Below the pieces are notes generated by a model. The model did no database searches. It was given only the letters and a program-made list of their open reading frames with translations, and was not told the origin of the DNA. The position numbers and the translations under genes are program-made. Positions 9,072 through 17,232 of a stretch of 64,000 nt of DNA are shown here, in pieces (the first letter of the stretch is position 1; each line of letters begins with the position of its first letter). The stretch comes from Azospirillum cavernae (GTDB taxonomy: Bacteria > Pseudomonadota > Alphaproteobacteria > Azospirillales > Azospirillaceae): assembly GCF_003590795.1 (NCBI RefSeq), contig NZ_QYUL01000002.1, positions 62,001 through 126,000 of the forward strand. The letters run 5' to 3'.

Positions 9072-9551
9072 ATGGCGATCGACAACGCCTCTCCCCGCGA
9101 TCACCATGGCTTGTCGATCCTGATCGTTGACGACAACAAATTCACCCGTGATCTGCTGCGGAAAATCCTGGTGTCCTACGGCATCGCCGACGTCGCCCCC
9201 GCCGCCAGCGGCGAAGACGCGCTGCGGCAGCTCCACGCCAGCTTTTACGATCTGGTGATCTGCGACATCGTGATGGACGGGATGAGCGGCATTCAGTTCG
9301 TCAAGGCCATCCGCAGCAAGATGACGCCCATCGTCAACGCCACGACCATGCCGATCATCATGCTGACCGCCCACGCCGACGAAACGCTGGTGATGGCGGC
9401 GATGAAGGCCGGAGCCAACGGCTATCTGGTCAAACCGCTGGTCCCGTCGCGCCTGACCCACCTGATCGAAAAACTCTGTCACAGCACCCTGCCGACCCTG
9501 CGTTGCGACGAACACGTCACCCGCTCGCGCGTTCCGCTGCCGCATCACTGA
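9072..9551 (+). CDS. Single-domain response regulator (CheY-like), copy 2
   Basis: A 159-residue receiver with the same key residues at the same positions as copy 1: D20-D21, D65, T99 and K121. It differs mainly in its first 12 residues and in a longer tail (EHVTRSRVPLPHH). Blocks such as NKFTRDLLRKILVS and SGEDALRQLHAS are identical between the copies, so the duplication is fairly recent or under strong constraint. It has its own upstream region and may be expressed independently. Confidence 0.88.
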   Translation: MAIDNASPRDHHGLSILIVDDNKFTRDLLRKILVSYGIADVAPAASGEDALRQLHASFYDLVICDIVMDGMSGIQFVKAIRSKMTPIVNATTMPIIMLTAHADETLVMAAMKAGANGYLVKPLVPSRLTHLIEKLCHSTLPTLRCDEHVTRSRVPLPHH

Positions 9552-9621
9552 TAAGCGCGCGCCTGTCGGGACCGCCGCGTGTATCATCGCGCCTCCCGTC
9601 CCCTTGCTCGCGCTTCGCCTC

Positions 9622-10836
9622 ATGTCCTCTTCCGCCACGCTGTCCCTCCGCGACGCCCGCCGCATCGCCATCGCCGCCCAGGGATTCGGCGCGGCGCCCT
9701 CCGTCCACGCCGACGCGGTGGAGGCGCGCCACGCTCGCCGAATGATCGACCGGCTGGGGCTGGTGCAGATCGATTCGGTCAATGTGCTGGTGCGCTCCCA
9801 CTATCTGCCGCTGTTCTCCCGGTTGGGGGCCTATGACGCCGGTTTGCTCGACCGACTGGCCTATGACGGCAAACGGCGGGCCTTGTTTGAATATTGGGGG
9901 CATGAGGCGTCGCTGATCCCGGTGGCGCAACAGCCGCTGTTCCGCTGGCGCATGGCGCGGGCGGAGCGGGGCGAGGGGACCTACAGCGGCTTGGTCCGCT
10001 TCGCCCAGGAAAAGCGAGCCTACATCGCCCAAGTGCTGGCGGAGATTACGGCGCGCGGCCCGCTTGGCGCCTCGGAGTTGACCGAGGCCGGGCGCGGGGC
10101 CGGAGGCTGGTGGGGGTGGAGCGACGGCAAACGGGCGCTGGAATTCCTGTTCTGGTCGGGCCGCGTCACCACCGCCGCCCGGCGCGGCTTTGAGCGGCTC
10201 TACGACCTGCCCGAACGGGTGTTGCCCGCCGCCGTGCTGGCCACCCCGACGCCGGAACCGGAGGAGGCGCAGCGCGCCTTGCTGCGCATCGCCGCCCGCG
10301 CCCATGGCGTGGCGACCGAACGCGACTTGCGCGACTATCACCGCCTGCCCACCGCCGACGCCAAGGCGCGCATCGCCGAACTGGTCGAAGCGGGGGAATT
10401 GCTGCCGGTGGCGGTGGAGGGTTGGGACCAGTCCGCCTATCTCTCCCCGGACGCCCGCCGCCCGCGCAAGGTTGCGGCCAACGCCCTGCTGTCTCCCTTC
10501 GATTCGCTGATCTGGGAGCGGCAGCGCACCGAACGGCTGTTCGGCCTGCGCTTCCGTCTGGAGATTTACACCCCCGCCGCCAAGCGCGAGCATGGCTATT
10601 ACGTGCTGCCCTTCCTGATGGGGGACCGCATCGCCGCGCGGGTCGATCTGAAGGCCGACCGCAAAGCTGGCGCGTTGCTGGCGCAAGCCGTCCACGCCGA
10701 ACCCGACGCCGCCCCCGGCCCAACCGCCGAGGCGCTGGCGGTGGAGTTGCGGCGGTTGGCCAGTTGGCTGGGGTTGGAGCGGGTGACGGTGGTTGGCGCC
10801 GGGGATCTGGCGCCCGCGCTGGCGGCGGCGCTGTGA
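9622..10836 (+). CDS. Winged-helix DNA-binding protein of the YcaQ/HTH_42 family
   Basis: A 404-residue protein; the ATG at 9622 (MSSSATLSLRDARRIAI) is preferred over a TTG at 9604. The opening LRDARRIAIAAQGFG, the following RLGLVQIDSVNVLVRSHYLP and the segment SPFDSLIWERQRTERLFG are hallmarks of the family that includes the interstrand-crosslink DNA glycosylase YcaQ (AlkX). The likely role is DNA-damage repair. It stands alone between a receiver gene and a convergent Lrp regulator. Confidence 0.8.
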   Translation: MSSSATLSLRDARRIAIAAQGFGAAPSVHADAVEARHARRMIDRLGLVQIDSVNVLVRSHYLPLFSRLGAYDAGLLDRLAYDGKRRALFEYWGHEASLIPVAQQPLFRWRMARAERGEGTYSGLVRFAQEKRAYIAQVLAEITARGPLGASELTEAGRGAGGWWGWSDGKRALEFLFWSGRVTTAARRGFERLYDLPERVLPAAVLATPTPEPEEAQRALLRIAARAHGVATERDLRDYHRLPTADAKARIAELVEAGELLPVAVEGWDQSAYLSPDARRPRKVAANALLSPFDSLIWERQRTERLFGLRFRLEIYTPAAKREHGYYVLPFLMGDRIAARVDLKADRKAGALLAQAVHAEPDAAPGPTAEALAVELRRLASWLGLERVTVVGAGDLAPALAAAL

Positions 10837-10861
10837 GGCTTGGCTCCGAACACGACCCGGA

Positions 10862-11344
10862 TCACTCCAGATGCGTCAGCGGCAGGCGCGTCTCGAATTT
10901 GACCTCTTTCAAGGTCACGCTGGACTTCACATGCGCGACCGCCGGAATCGCGAAAATCCGTTCGCTGAGAAAGCGCCCGTAATCCTGGGTGGACGGCACG
11001 ACGATGCGCAGCAAATAATCGGCCTCCCCGGTCACGGCGAAGCATTCCAGCACTTCGGGCATCGCCGCGATGGCGGTTTCAAACTGATCGACGGCGTTTT
11101 CCTTGTGCCGCTCCAAGGTGACGTGGGCGAAGACGCATTCAGCCAGCCCCAGCTTGCGCGGGTCGAGATGGACGGTGTAGCGGCGGATGACGCCGATCTC
11201 CTCCATCGACCGCACCCGGCGCCAGCAGGGCGACGCCGACAGCCCGACCGCCTCGCCAAGCTCCTGCATGGTCAGGCGGGCGTTGTCCTGCAACGCGGCC
11301 AGAATGCCCTTTTCATGCCGATCCAGCTTGACCGTCACCGCCAT
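10862..11344 (-). CDS. Lrp/AsnC-family transcriptional regulator
   Basis: A 160-residue regulator. The N-terminal AsnC-type HTH reads LDRHEKGILAALQDNARLT... GLSASPCWRRVRSMEEIGVI (about 6-55), and a C-terminal RAM/ligand-binding domain (70-145) includes VTGEADYLLRIVVPS. It is convergent with the YcaQ-like gene. The target and amino-acid ligand are unknown. Confidence 0.9.
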   Translation of the reverse strand: MAVTVKLDRHEKGILAALQDNARLTMQELGEAVGLSASPCWRRVRSMEEIGVIRRYTVHLDPRKLGLAECVFAHVTLERHKENAVDQFETAIAAMPEVLECFAVTGEADYLLRIVVPSTQDYGRFLSERIFAIPAVAHVKSSVTLKEVKFETRLPLTHLE

Positions 11345-11361
11345 CCGTTCCTTTCAGCGCT

Positions 11362-12246
11362 CTAGAAGGCCAACTTCTGGTCGATGGCCGCGTTCTTGAT
11401 CGCCTTTTGCAGCTTCTCGAACGCCCGCACCTCGATCTGGCGGACCCGCTCACGGCTGATCCCGTATTTTTGCGAGAGATCCTCCAGCGTCGTCGGCGCT
11501 TCCCGCAGGCGGCGTTCCATCAGGATGTCGCGCTCACGCTCGTTCAAATGCTCCATGGCGCCGAGCAAAAGCTTGCGGCGCTTGCTCAACTCCTCGCTGT
11601 CGGCCAGGGTGATTTCCTGGTTGTCGGACTCATCGACCAACCAATCCTGCCATTCCCCCTCGCCATCAATCCGCAAAGGCGCGTTCAGCGAATGGTCGGG
11701 GCTGGCCAGACGGCGGTTCATGTTGATGACGTCCTGCTCCGGCACCTCCAGCTTGGTGGCGATGGCGTTCACCTGCTCCGCCGACAGATCGCCCTCTTCA
11801 ATCGCCTGCATCTGGCCCTTCAGACGGCGCAGGTTGAAGAACAGCTTCTTCTGCGCCGCCGTGGTGCCCATTTTCACCAGCGACCAACTGTGCAGGATGT
11901 ATTCCTGGATGGCGGCGCGGATCCACCACATGGCGTAAGTCGCCAGACGGAAGCCCCGCTCCGGATCGAAACGCTTGACCGCCTGCATCATGCCGACGTT
12001 GCCCTCCGAAATCAGTTCGGAGAGCGGCAGGCCATAGCCGCGATAGCCCATGGCGATTTTGGCCACCAACCGCAGATGGCTGGTGACGAGTTGGTGAGCC
12101 GCCCCGGAATCCTCATGCTGCTGCCAGCTTTTGGCCAGCATGTATTCCTTTTCCGGCTCCAGCATCGGAAATTTGCGAATTTCCTGGAGATAGCGGGTGA
12201 GGCTGCTCTCCGCGCCGATGGCTGGAACACTGGACGCTGACGCCAT
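11362..12246 (-). CDS. rpoH: RNA polymerase heat-shock sigma factor RpoH (sigma-32)
   Basis: A 294-residue sigma factor starting at the ATG at 12246, with a GAAAGG Shine-Dalgarno; an upstream in-frame extension to 12312 is unlikely. Region 2 reads LISEGNVGMMQAVKRFDPERGFRLATYAMWWIRAAIQEYI (split by region), the RpoH box is QKKLFFNLRRLKG, and region 4 has the HTH YGISRERVRQIEVRAFEKL. It would direct core polymerase to heat-shock promoters. It is the chromosomal counterpart of the RpoH-like sigma encoded by the prophage at 33909-34742. Confidence 0.95.
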   Translation of the reverse strand: MASASSVPAIGAESSLTRYLQEIRKFPMLEPEKEYMLAKSWQQHEDSGAAHQLVTSHLRLVAKIAMGYRGYGLPLSELISEGNVGMMQAVKRFDPERGFRLATYAMWWIRAAIQEYILHSWSLVKMGTTAAQKKLFFNLRRLKGQMQAIEEGDLSAEQVNAIATKLEVPEQDVINMNRRLASPDHSLNAPLRIDGEGEWQDWLVDESDNQEITLADSEELSKRRKLLLGAMEHLNERERDILMERRLREAPTTLEDLSQKYGISRERVRQIEVRAFEKLQKAIKNAAIDQKLAF

Positions 12247-12353
12247 GACAAAAAACCTTTCTTCCACAACCGTTCCGCCCGAAGGCGGCGTGGGGCAAAG
12301 CCCCGAAACCATTGCGCGACTCTAAACCAAGAAACCGAGGGGGCCGAATTAAT

Positions 12354-13385
12354 TTAAAGTGCTTGTAAGATGACAAGCAGTTCATCGAAATCCTTGGGCG
12401 TTGGCGCGCTGAAGCTCATAATCTCGGCGTTGCCCGGGTGTTTGAAGGTCAAGCCGACCGCGTGCAACGCCTGACGGGGAAAGCCGACCAGCGCCCCGCG
12501 CGCCGCGTCCGGCAGGTTTGAGGCGTGCTTGCCGCCCGGACGACCGGAGCGGCCCCGGCCATACAGTTGATCGCCGACCAGCGGGTGGCCGATGTGGGCC
12601 ATGTGCACGCGAATTTGATGGGTGCGCCCGGTTTCCAACACGCATTCGACCAGCGCCGCCCCCATCCCGAAGGATTTCAGCACGCGGTAGCGGGTGGCGG
12701 CGTGTTTGCCGCCATGCTCGACCACCGCCATCTTCTTGCGGTCGGCGGTGCTGCGCCCGATGGCCCCCTCGATCCGGCCCTGGCGCGGGCTGGGAACCCC
12801 CCAGACCAGCGCGTGATAGGTGCGGCTCAACGAGCGGTCGGTGAATTGTTCGGTCAGCCCGTGATGCGCCCGGTCGTTCTTGGCCACCACCATCAGACCG
12901 CTGGTGTCCTTGTCCAGCCGGTGGACGATGCCGGGCCGCTTCACCCCGCCGATGCCCGACAGGCTGTCGCCGCAATGGCCCAGCAGCGCGTTCACCAGCG
13001 TGTTGTCGGGGTTGCCGGCGGCGGGATGAACCACCAGACCGGCGGGCTTGTCGATCACCAGCACATCCTCGTCCTCGAACACCACGGCCAGGGGGATGTC
13101 CTGGGCCTCTGGTTCGGCAGGCTCAGCCTCGGGGATAAAAACGTCGAAAGTTTGGCCGGGTTTGACCCGCAGGGACGCGTCCGTTATCGTTCGCCCCGCT
13201 TCGCGGACATGGCCCTGCTCCAACAGGGCCTGCACGCGCGAGCGCGAGAGGTCCGACAATCCGGCGGCCAACGCCTTGTCCAGCCGCTCTCCGCCGCCAT
13301 CGACGGGTATCGTGCAGACGCGCGGCGCGCGGGCGTCGTCGGCGGCTGGGCTGGGGATCGGTTGGCTGTGGGGGGACTCGGGCAT
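12354..13385 (-). CDS. rluD: 23S rRNA pseudouridine synthase, RluD type
   Basis: About 343 residues if started at the ATG at 13385; an alternative ATG at 13430 would add 15. The N-terminal S4 RNA-binding domain (GERLDKALAAGLSDLSRSRV) is followed by the RluA/RluD catalytic motif HRLDKDTSGLMVVAK with the nucleophilic aspartate, and by LETGRTHQIRVH. In E. coli RluD modifies U1911, U1915 and U1917 of 23S rRNA. It is divergent from the small membrane-protein gene at 13453. Confidence 0.88.
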   Translation of the reverse strand: MPESPHSQPIPSPAADDARAPRVCTIPVDGGGERLDKALAAGLSDLSRSRVQALLEQGHVREAGRTITDASLRVKPGQTFDVFIPEAEPAEPEAQDIPLAVVFEDEDVLVIDKPAGLVVHPAAGNPDNTLVNALLGHCGDSLSGIGGVKRPGIVHRLDKDTSGLMVVAKNDRAHHGLTEQFTDRSLSRTYHALVWGVPSPRQGRIEGAIGRSTADRKKMAVVEHGGKHAATRYRVLKSFGMGAALVECVLETGRTHQIRVHMAHIGHPLVGDQLYGRGRSGRPGGKHASNLPDAARGALVGFPRQALHAVGLTFKHPGNAEIMSFSAPTPKDFDELLVILQAL

Positions 13386-13452
13386 CGGTCGGCCATGTTC
13401 CAGTGTCAATTCATCATCACGCAGTCGCATCGTCGGGAGTGGACCCCAAACC

Positions 13453-13785
13453 GTGCAGATCCTCAAGGCACTCGTCGTCATTATGGGCGTTCTCATCATC
13501 GCGGGCTTCGCCGTTCTTGGCGTGGAGCTGTACAAGCGGATGTCGGACCCCAACCGCGCCGCCGCCCAAGCCATCGATTCCGAACGCGCGACGCCGTCGA
13601 GCCGCGATCCAATCGACGTCACGCTGGACGTTCCCGTCGGGTCGCGCATCGCCGAGACGCTGGTCCTCGGCAACCGCGTCCTGCTCAAGGTGACGCTGCC
13701 GCAGGGGTTGGACCGGCTCTATGTGGTGGACCCGCGCAACGGCGCCGTCACCGCCACCATCTCCGCCGGCAAGGCCGCGCCCTGA
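13453..13785 (+). CDS. Small single-pass membrane protein (DUF6476-like)
   Basis: A 110-residue protein starting at a GTG (13453). It has one N-terminal membrane helix (VVIMGVLIIAGFAVLGVELY, residues 7-26) followed by a soluble domain with short beta-type segments (GSRIAETLVLGNRVLLKVTL, then LYVVDPRNGAV). It resembles the small alphaproteobacterial family I know as DUF6476, often located next to rluD. The function is unknown. Confidence 0.7.
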   Translation: MQILKALVVIMGVLIIAGFAVLGVELYKRMSDPNRAAAQAIDSERATPSSRDPIDVTLDVPVGSRIAETLVLGNRVLLKVTLPQGLDRLYVVDPRNGAVTATISAGKAAP

Positions 13786-13841
13786 CCCCATCCGGCGCGC
13801 CGGTACGCCCGCCCCCTGATACACCGATTGGATCCGCACCC

Positions 13842-14876
13842 ATGCATGATTTCCGCAGCGACAATGTGGCGGGCGCCGCGCCGGAGGTGGTCAGCGCGCT
13901 CGCCACCGCGTCCATCGGCTCCGCTTCCCCCTATGGCGCCGATCCGCTGACCGCGCGCGTCACCGAACGCCTGTCGGCGATCTTCGAGACCAACGTCGCC
14001 GTCTTCCCGGTCGCCACCGGCACGGCGGCCAACGCCCTGGCCCTGTCGGCGCTGGTCCCGGCCTATGGCGCGGTCTATTGCCACGACGACGCCCACATCA
14101 TGGTGGACGAGTGCGGCGCGCCGGAATTCTACACCGGCGGGGCCAAGCTGGTTCCGCTGCCCGGCGCCAACGGCAAGCTGACCCCCGCCGCCGTCACCCG
14201 CGCCATCACCCGCGCGGGCGTCGGCGTCGTCCACAAGGTGCAACCGGCGGCGCTCAGCCTGACCCAAGCGACGGAGGCCGGAACACTCTACACCCCGGCG
14301 GAGGTCGAGGCGCTGGTCGAAGCCGCTCATTCCAACGGCGTCGCCGTGCACATGGACGGCGCGCGCTTCGCCAACGCCGTGGCCCGTCTGGGCTGCGCCC
14401 CGGCGGACATCACTTGGCGGGCGGGCGTGGACGTGCTGACGCTGGGCGGCACCAAGGGCGGCTGTCTGGCGGCGGAGGCGGTGGTCTTCTTCAACCCGGC
14501 GATGGCCGAGGATTTCGGCTTCGCCCGCAAGCGCGGCGGCCATCTGGTGTCGAAGACCCGCTTCCTGTCGGCGCAGTTGGACGCGTGGTTGACCGATGAT
14601 CTGTGGCTGCGTCTGGCCCGCCACGCCAACGCCATGGCCGACCGCCTGGCCGCTGGCCTGCGCGACCGCCCCGGCGTCGAGATCGCCTATCCGGTGGAAG
14701 CCAACGAGCTGTTCGTCCGCCTGCCCGAGACGACCATCACGGCGCTGGAAACGGCGGGTTTCCAGTTCTACCGCTGGGACGACGCCCTGGTCCGTCTGGT
14801 GACGGCCTTCGACACCCCGGCGGCGGCGGTGGACGCCTTTTTGGAAATCGTCGCGGCGAGCCAAGAAAAAGCTTGA
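13842..14876 (+). CDS. Low-specificity L-threonine aldolase (PLP-dependent)
   Basis: A 344-residue PLP enzyme starting at the ATG at 13842; the frame is open far upstream but only as shadow. Motifs are the N-terminal FRSDNVAGAAPEVV, the phosphate-binding VATGTAANALAL, the aspartate segment VAVHMDGARFANAV and the Schiff-base lysine in LTLGGTKGG. It cleaves L-threonine or L-allo-threonine to glycine and acetaldehyde. It ends 45 bp before the tRNA and is the last host protein gene before the prophage. Confidence 0.88.
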   Translation: MHDFRSDNVAGAAPEVVSALATASIGSASPYGADPLTARVTERLSAIFETNVAVFPVATGTAANALALSALVPAYGAVYCHDDAHIMVDECGAPEFYTGGAKLVPLPGANGKLTPAAVTRAITRAGVGVVHKVQPAALSLTQATEAGTLYTPAEVEALVEAAHSNGVAVHMDGARFANAVARLGCAPADITWRAGVDVLTLGGTKGGCLAAEAVVFFNPAMAEDFGFARKRGGHLVSKTRFLSAQLDAWLTDDLWLRLARHANAMADRLAAGLRDRPGVEIAYPVEANELFVRLPETTITALETAGFQFYRWDDALVRLVTAFDTPAAAVDAFLEIVAASQEKA

Positions 14877-14921
14877 TCGAACCGGCGTGGGCCGCTAAAA
14901 ACCCGCCCACGCCGCCACGAT

Positions 14922-14997
14922 GTCCCCATCGTCTAGAGGCCTAGGACACCGCCCTCTCACGGCGGTAACAGGGGTTCGAATCCCCTTGGGGACGCCA
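14922..14997 (+). tRNA. tRNA-Glu (anticodon CTC)
   Basis: A complete 76-nt cloverleaf with encoded CCA. The acceptor stem is GTCCCCA/TGGGGAC, the anticodon stem is CCGCC/GGCGG (14949-14953 with 14961-14965), and the anticodon CTC is at 14956-14958. The T-arm reads AGGGGTTCGAATCCCCT. The phage integrase gene begins just downstream, so this is the integration site. Confidence 0.97.
14966..14997 (+). other. Predicted prophage left attachment site (attL) in the tRNA-Glu 3' end
   Basis: The T-arm and acceptor 3' half of tRNA-Glu directly border prophage sequence carrying the integrase. Tyrosine integrases of this kind usually recombine at a tRNA 3' end and restore the tRNA. The exact core cannot be set because attR lies outside the window. 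Confidence 0.55.
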
Positions 14998-15020
14998 ATC
15001 TTTTCAATAGGTTGGGCGAT

Positions 15021-15066
15021 ATAGTGGATAGTGGACACGGAGCAATGTCCACTATGTGTCCACTAT
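15021..15066. repeat. Clustered inverted/direct repeats upstream of the integrase gene
   Basis: ATAGTGGACAC (15028-15038) is the exact inverse of GTGTCCACTAT (15056-15066). A second TGTCCACTAT lies at 15046-15055, and an incomplete ATAGTGGAT at 15021-15029. The array sits between attL and int, and its sites are spaced like integrase arm-type or excisionase binding sites. Confidence 0.55.
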
Positions 15067-15168
15067 GGTGCGAAAAACCACAGAGAACTGACAGCAAACC
15101 AGCGCAAACCGCGCTATGGACTTCGCGTCGCGGCTGCTTATCATGCGGTCGCCAAAACCGGAGTCGCC

Positions 15169-16458
15169 ATGCCGCGTCCTGTTTCCGAAACACGCCTGGA
15201 CACGCGCGCTGTGCGGGCAAAGCTCAAGCCGCAACCAAAGCCCTATTGGCGATCAATCGAAACCGGCCTCCACATCGGCTATCGGAAATCGGCGGGCGCT
15301 GGAGCTTGGGTGGTGCGCTGGGGCACCAACGCCAGCGACTACAAGACGCAAACCATCGGTCGGTCTGACGATGAGCACGACGCAGATGGTCGCGGCACGC
15401 TCTCCTATCAGCAAGCCGTGGATCTGGCGCGCAAGACGGTTGCCATCGCGCGCCGCCCCGCCGAGGCCGAACCGGAGCCGAAAGCGCCATTCACGGTCCG
15501 CGACGCCGTGACGGAATATCTGCGCTGGGCCGACACGCACACAAAATCAGCAGCGGACACACGCCTCCGTGCGGATGCCCTCATCCTGCCGATGCTCGGC
15601 GACAAACTGTGCGCCGACCTGACGCCGCGTCTGTTGGCGGAATGGCGCGACGGGATTGCGGCGACTGGGCGGCGGCTGCGCACGAAGATCGGGGTGGAAC
15701 AGCGCACGGCTGCGGCCCCGGACACGCCTGACGCCATCCGCCGCCGCCGGTCCACCGCCAATCGAACGCTGACGATTCTGAAAGCCGCACTCAACCACGC
15801 ATGGCGTCATGGCGACATCGCGTCAGACGAAACGTGGAGGCGCGTGCAGCCGTTCGAGGGCGTCGATCACGCCCGCATCCGTTACCTGTCCATCGCCGAG
15901 GCGACCCGGCTGGTCAACGCCTGCGACTTCGATCTGCGCTTGCTCGTGCAAGCCGCGCTGGTCACAGGCGCCCGGCGTGGAGAACTGGCCGCGATGCTGG
16001 CGCAAGATTTCAACCCCGACAACTCGACAGTGCATATCCGCGAAAGCAAGTCGGGGAAGCCGCGCCACGTCGTGCTGACCGACGAGGGGGCGCGGCTGTT
16101 CGTGGCAATGACCGCTGGGAAGGCGCCAGAGGATCCGATCTTCACGCGCGCAGACGGGCATCGGTGGGACAAGGCATACCACATCCGACCGATGCAGGAG
16201 GCGGCAGCGCGCGCCAAACTGGGGTCTGAGGTGACATTCCACATCTTGAGGCACACATGGGCATCGCTGGCCGTCATGAATGGGGTGCCGCTGATGGTGG
16301 TGGCCGACAATCTTGGGCACGCCGATACGCGAATGGTCGAGAAGCATTACGGCCATCTGGCGGAAAGCTATAAGGCAAAGCTGATCCGCGAGAAGGCGCC
16401 AACATTCGGGATCGTGGCGGCCCCCACCGTGACGCCGCTGCGAAAACCGGGGGCTTAA
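15169..16458 (+). CDS. int: Phage tyrosine integrase
   Basis: A 429-residue site-specific recombinase. The ATG at 15169 has GGAG upstream; the frame is open from 15031 but that part is not coding. It has an N-terminal arm-binding-like region, a SAM-like core-binding domain (about 110-200) and a catalytic domain. Catalytic motifs are ALVTGARRGEL (Arg), HILRHTWAS (His-x-x-Arg) and GHADTRMVEKHYGHL (His/Tyr nucleophile). It is adjacent to tRNA-Glu, which defines the left end of the prophage. Confidence 0.93.
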   Translation: MPRPVSETRLDTRAVRAKLKPQPKPYWRSIETGLHIGYRKSAGAGAWVVRWGTNASDYKTQTIGRSDDEHDADGRGTLSYQQAVDLARKTVAIARRPAEAEPEPKAPFTVRDAVTEYLRWADTHTKSAADTRLRADALILPMLGDKLCADLTPRLLAEWRDGIAATGRRLRTKIGVEQRTAAAPDTPDAIRRRRSTANRTLTILKAALNHAWRHGDIASDETWRRVQPFEGVDHARIRYLSIAEATRLVNACDFDLRLLVQAALVTGARRGELAAMLAQDFNPDNSTVHIRESKSGKPRHVVLTDEGARLFVAMTAGKAPEDPIFTRADGHRWDKAYHIRPMQEAAARAKLGSEVTFHILRHTWASLAVMNGVPLMVVADNLGHADTRMVEKHYGHLAESYKAKLIREKAPTFGIVAAPTVTPLRKPGA

Positions 16459-16763
16459 CCCCGGTTCGCCGCCTTGGCCCTGGCCACAGACGACTTCCCT
16501 TCCGAAATCGTCCATTCCGCCGCCATCCCCTCACGCCATTCCTTGGCGGCTTCCCGGCTGATGCGGACATCGCTGAGGCCGAAGCGCATGATCTTTGGCG
16601 CTTTTCCAGCGGACACCAAAGCGTAAAGCGCGGGCTTGCCGATTCGGTGCGCGGCACAGAACTCATCGATTGTGTAGGCTTCCGGCTCGTGGTTGTTGAT
16701 GATCGTCTGAGGAACCTGAACTGTGTGGAGCGGCACGACCTGTGCCGGAGACCTCTTAGCCAT
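16455..16763 (-). CDS. Small HTH protein, excisionase/AlpA-like
   Basis: A 102-residue protein; the ATG at 16763 follows a strong purine-rich ribosome-binding site. A MerR/AlpA-type winged helix reads YTIDEFCAAHRIGKPALYAL... RISREAAKEWREG, about residues 30-80. It is the last gene of the leftward early operon and overlaps the integrase stop convergently by 4 bp. Size, fold and position next to int suggest an excisionase or directionality factor; this is inference. Confidence 0.65.
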   Translation of the reverse strand: MAKRSPAQVVPLHTVQVPQTIINNHEPEAYTIDEFCAAHRIGKPALYALVSAGKAPKIMRFGLSDVRISREAAKEWREGMAAEWTISEGKSSVARAKAANRG

Positions 16764-17229
16764 TCCCTTCCCCCTCTCCCTCTTCCTGCGTTCCGCACTC
16801 CTCCAGGGGCTGCACCAGCCCATCACATTTCGGCTCCCACCGGATCAGGACGCCGGAGAAGTCGAGCACAGCCTCGTGCGTCTCAGCCCAGAAGTCGCGT
16901 AGGTCCGCCCAATCCTGAAATCCGTCGAAACGGGCGAACAGGTCCAGGCCCTTGGCGTCGGTGATGTTCGGCTCGCCCTTGATCTCGACCAGTTCGGCCT
17001 GACCGAGCATCAGCCGGACGGGCCGCACTGCGGTGCAGGTCGGTTTCCCCAGCAACTGGCACGAACTGGTGCGCATCCCTGTATAGAGCTGGAGTTCCTC
17101 CGTTGGCCGAGCGTGACGCTTGCGATTCGCGCGAATGGTCTGGCGCTTCGCCCCCGGCAGCAACGGGCCGGGTTTCAGCCCCAGGAGGATCGGAGGAGCG
17201 AATCTCTTTTTGAAGCTGTAGGCGACCAT
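16756..17229 (-). CDS. ASCH-like phage protein
   Basis: A 157-residue protein. Its N-terminal part, YSFKKRFAPPILLG with GAKRQTIRANRKRHARP and the later EELQLYTGMR, has the layout of ASCH-domain proteins (PUA-like fold, RNA-binding or nucleoside-modifying), common in phage early regions. The acidic, glycine-rich tail (QEEGEGEGNG) overlaps the start of the excisionase-like gene by 8 bp. The exact activity is unknown. Confidence 0.55.
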   Translation of the reverse strand: MVAYSFKKRFAPPILLGLKPGPLLPGAKRQTIRANRKRHARPTEELQLYTGMRTSSCQLLGKPTCTAVRPVRLMLGQAELVEIKGEPNITDAKGLDLFARFDGFQDWADLRDFWAETHEAVLDFSGVLIRWEPKCDGLVQPLEECGTQEEGEGEGNG

Positions 17230-17232
17230 GAG

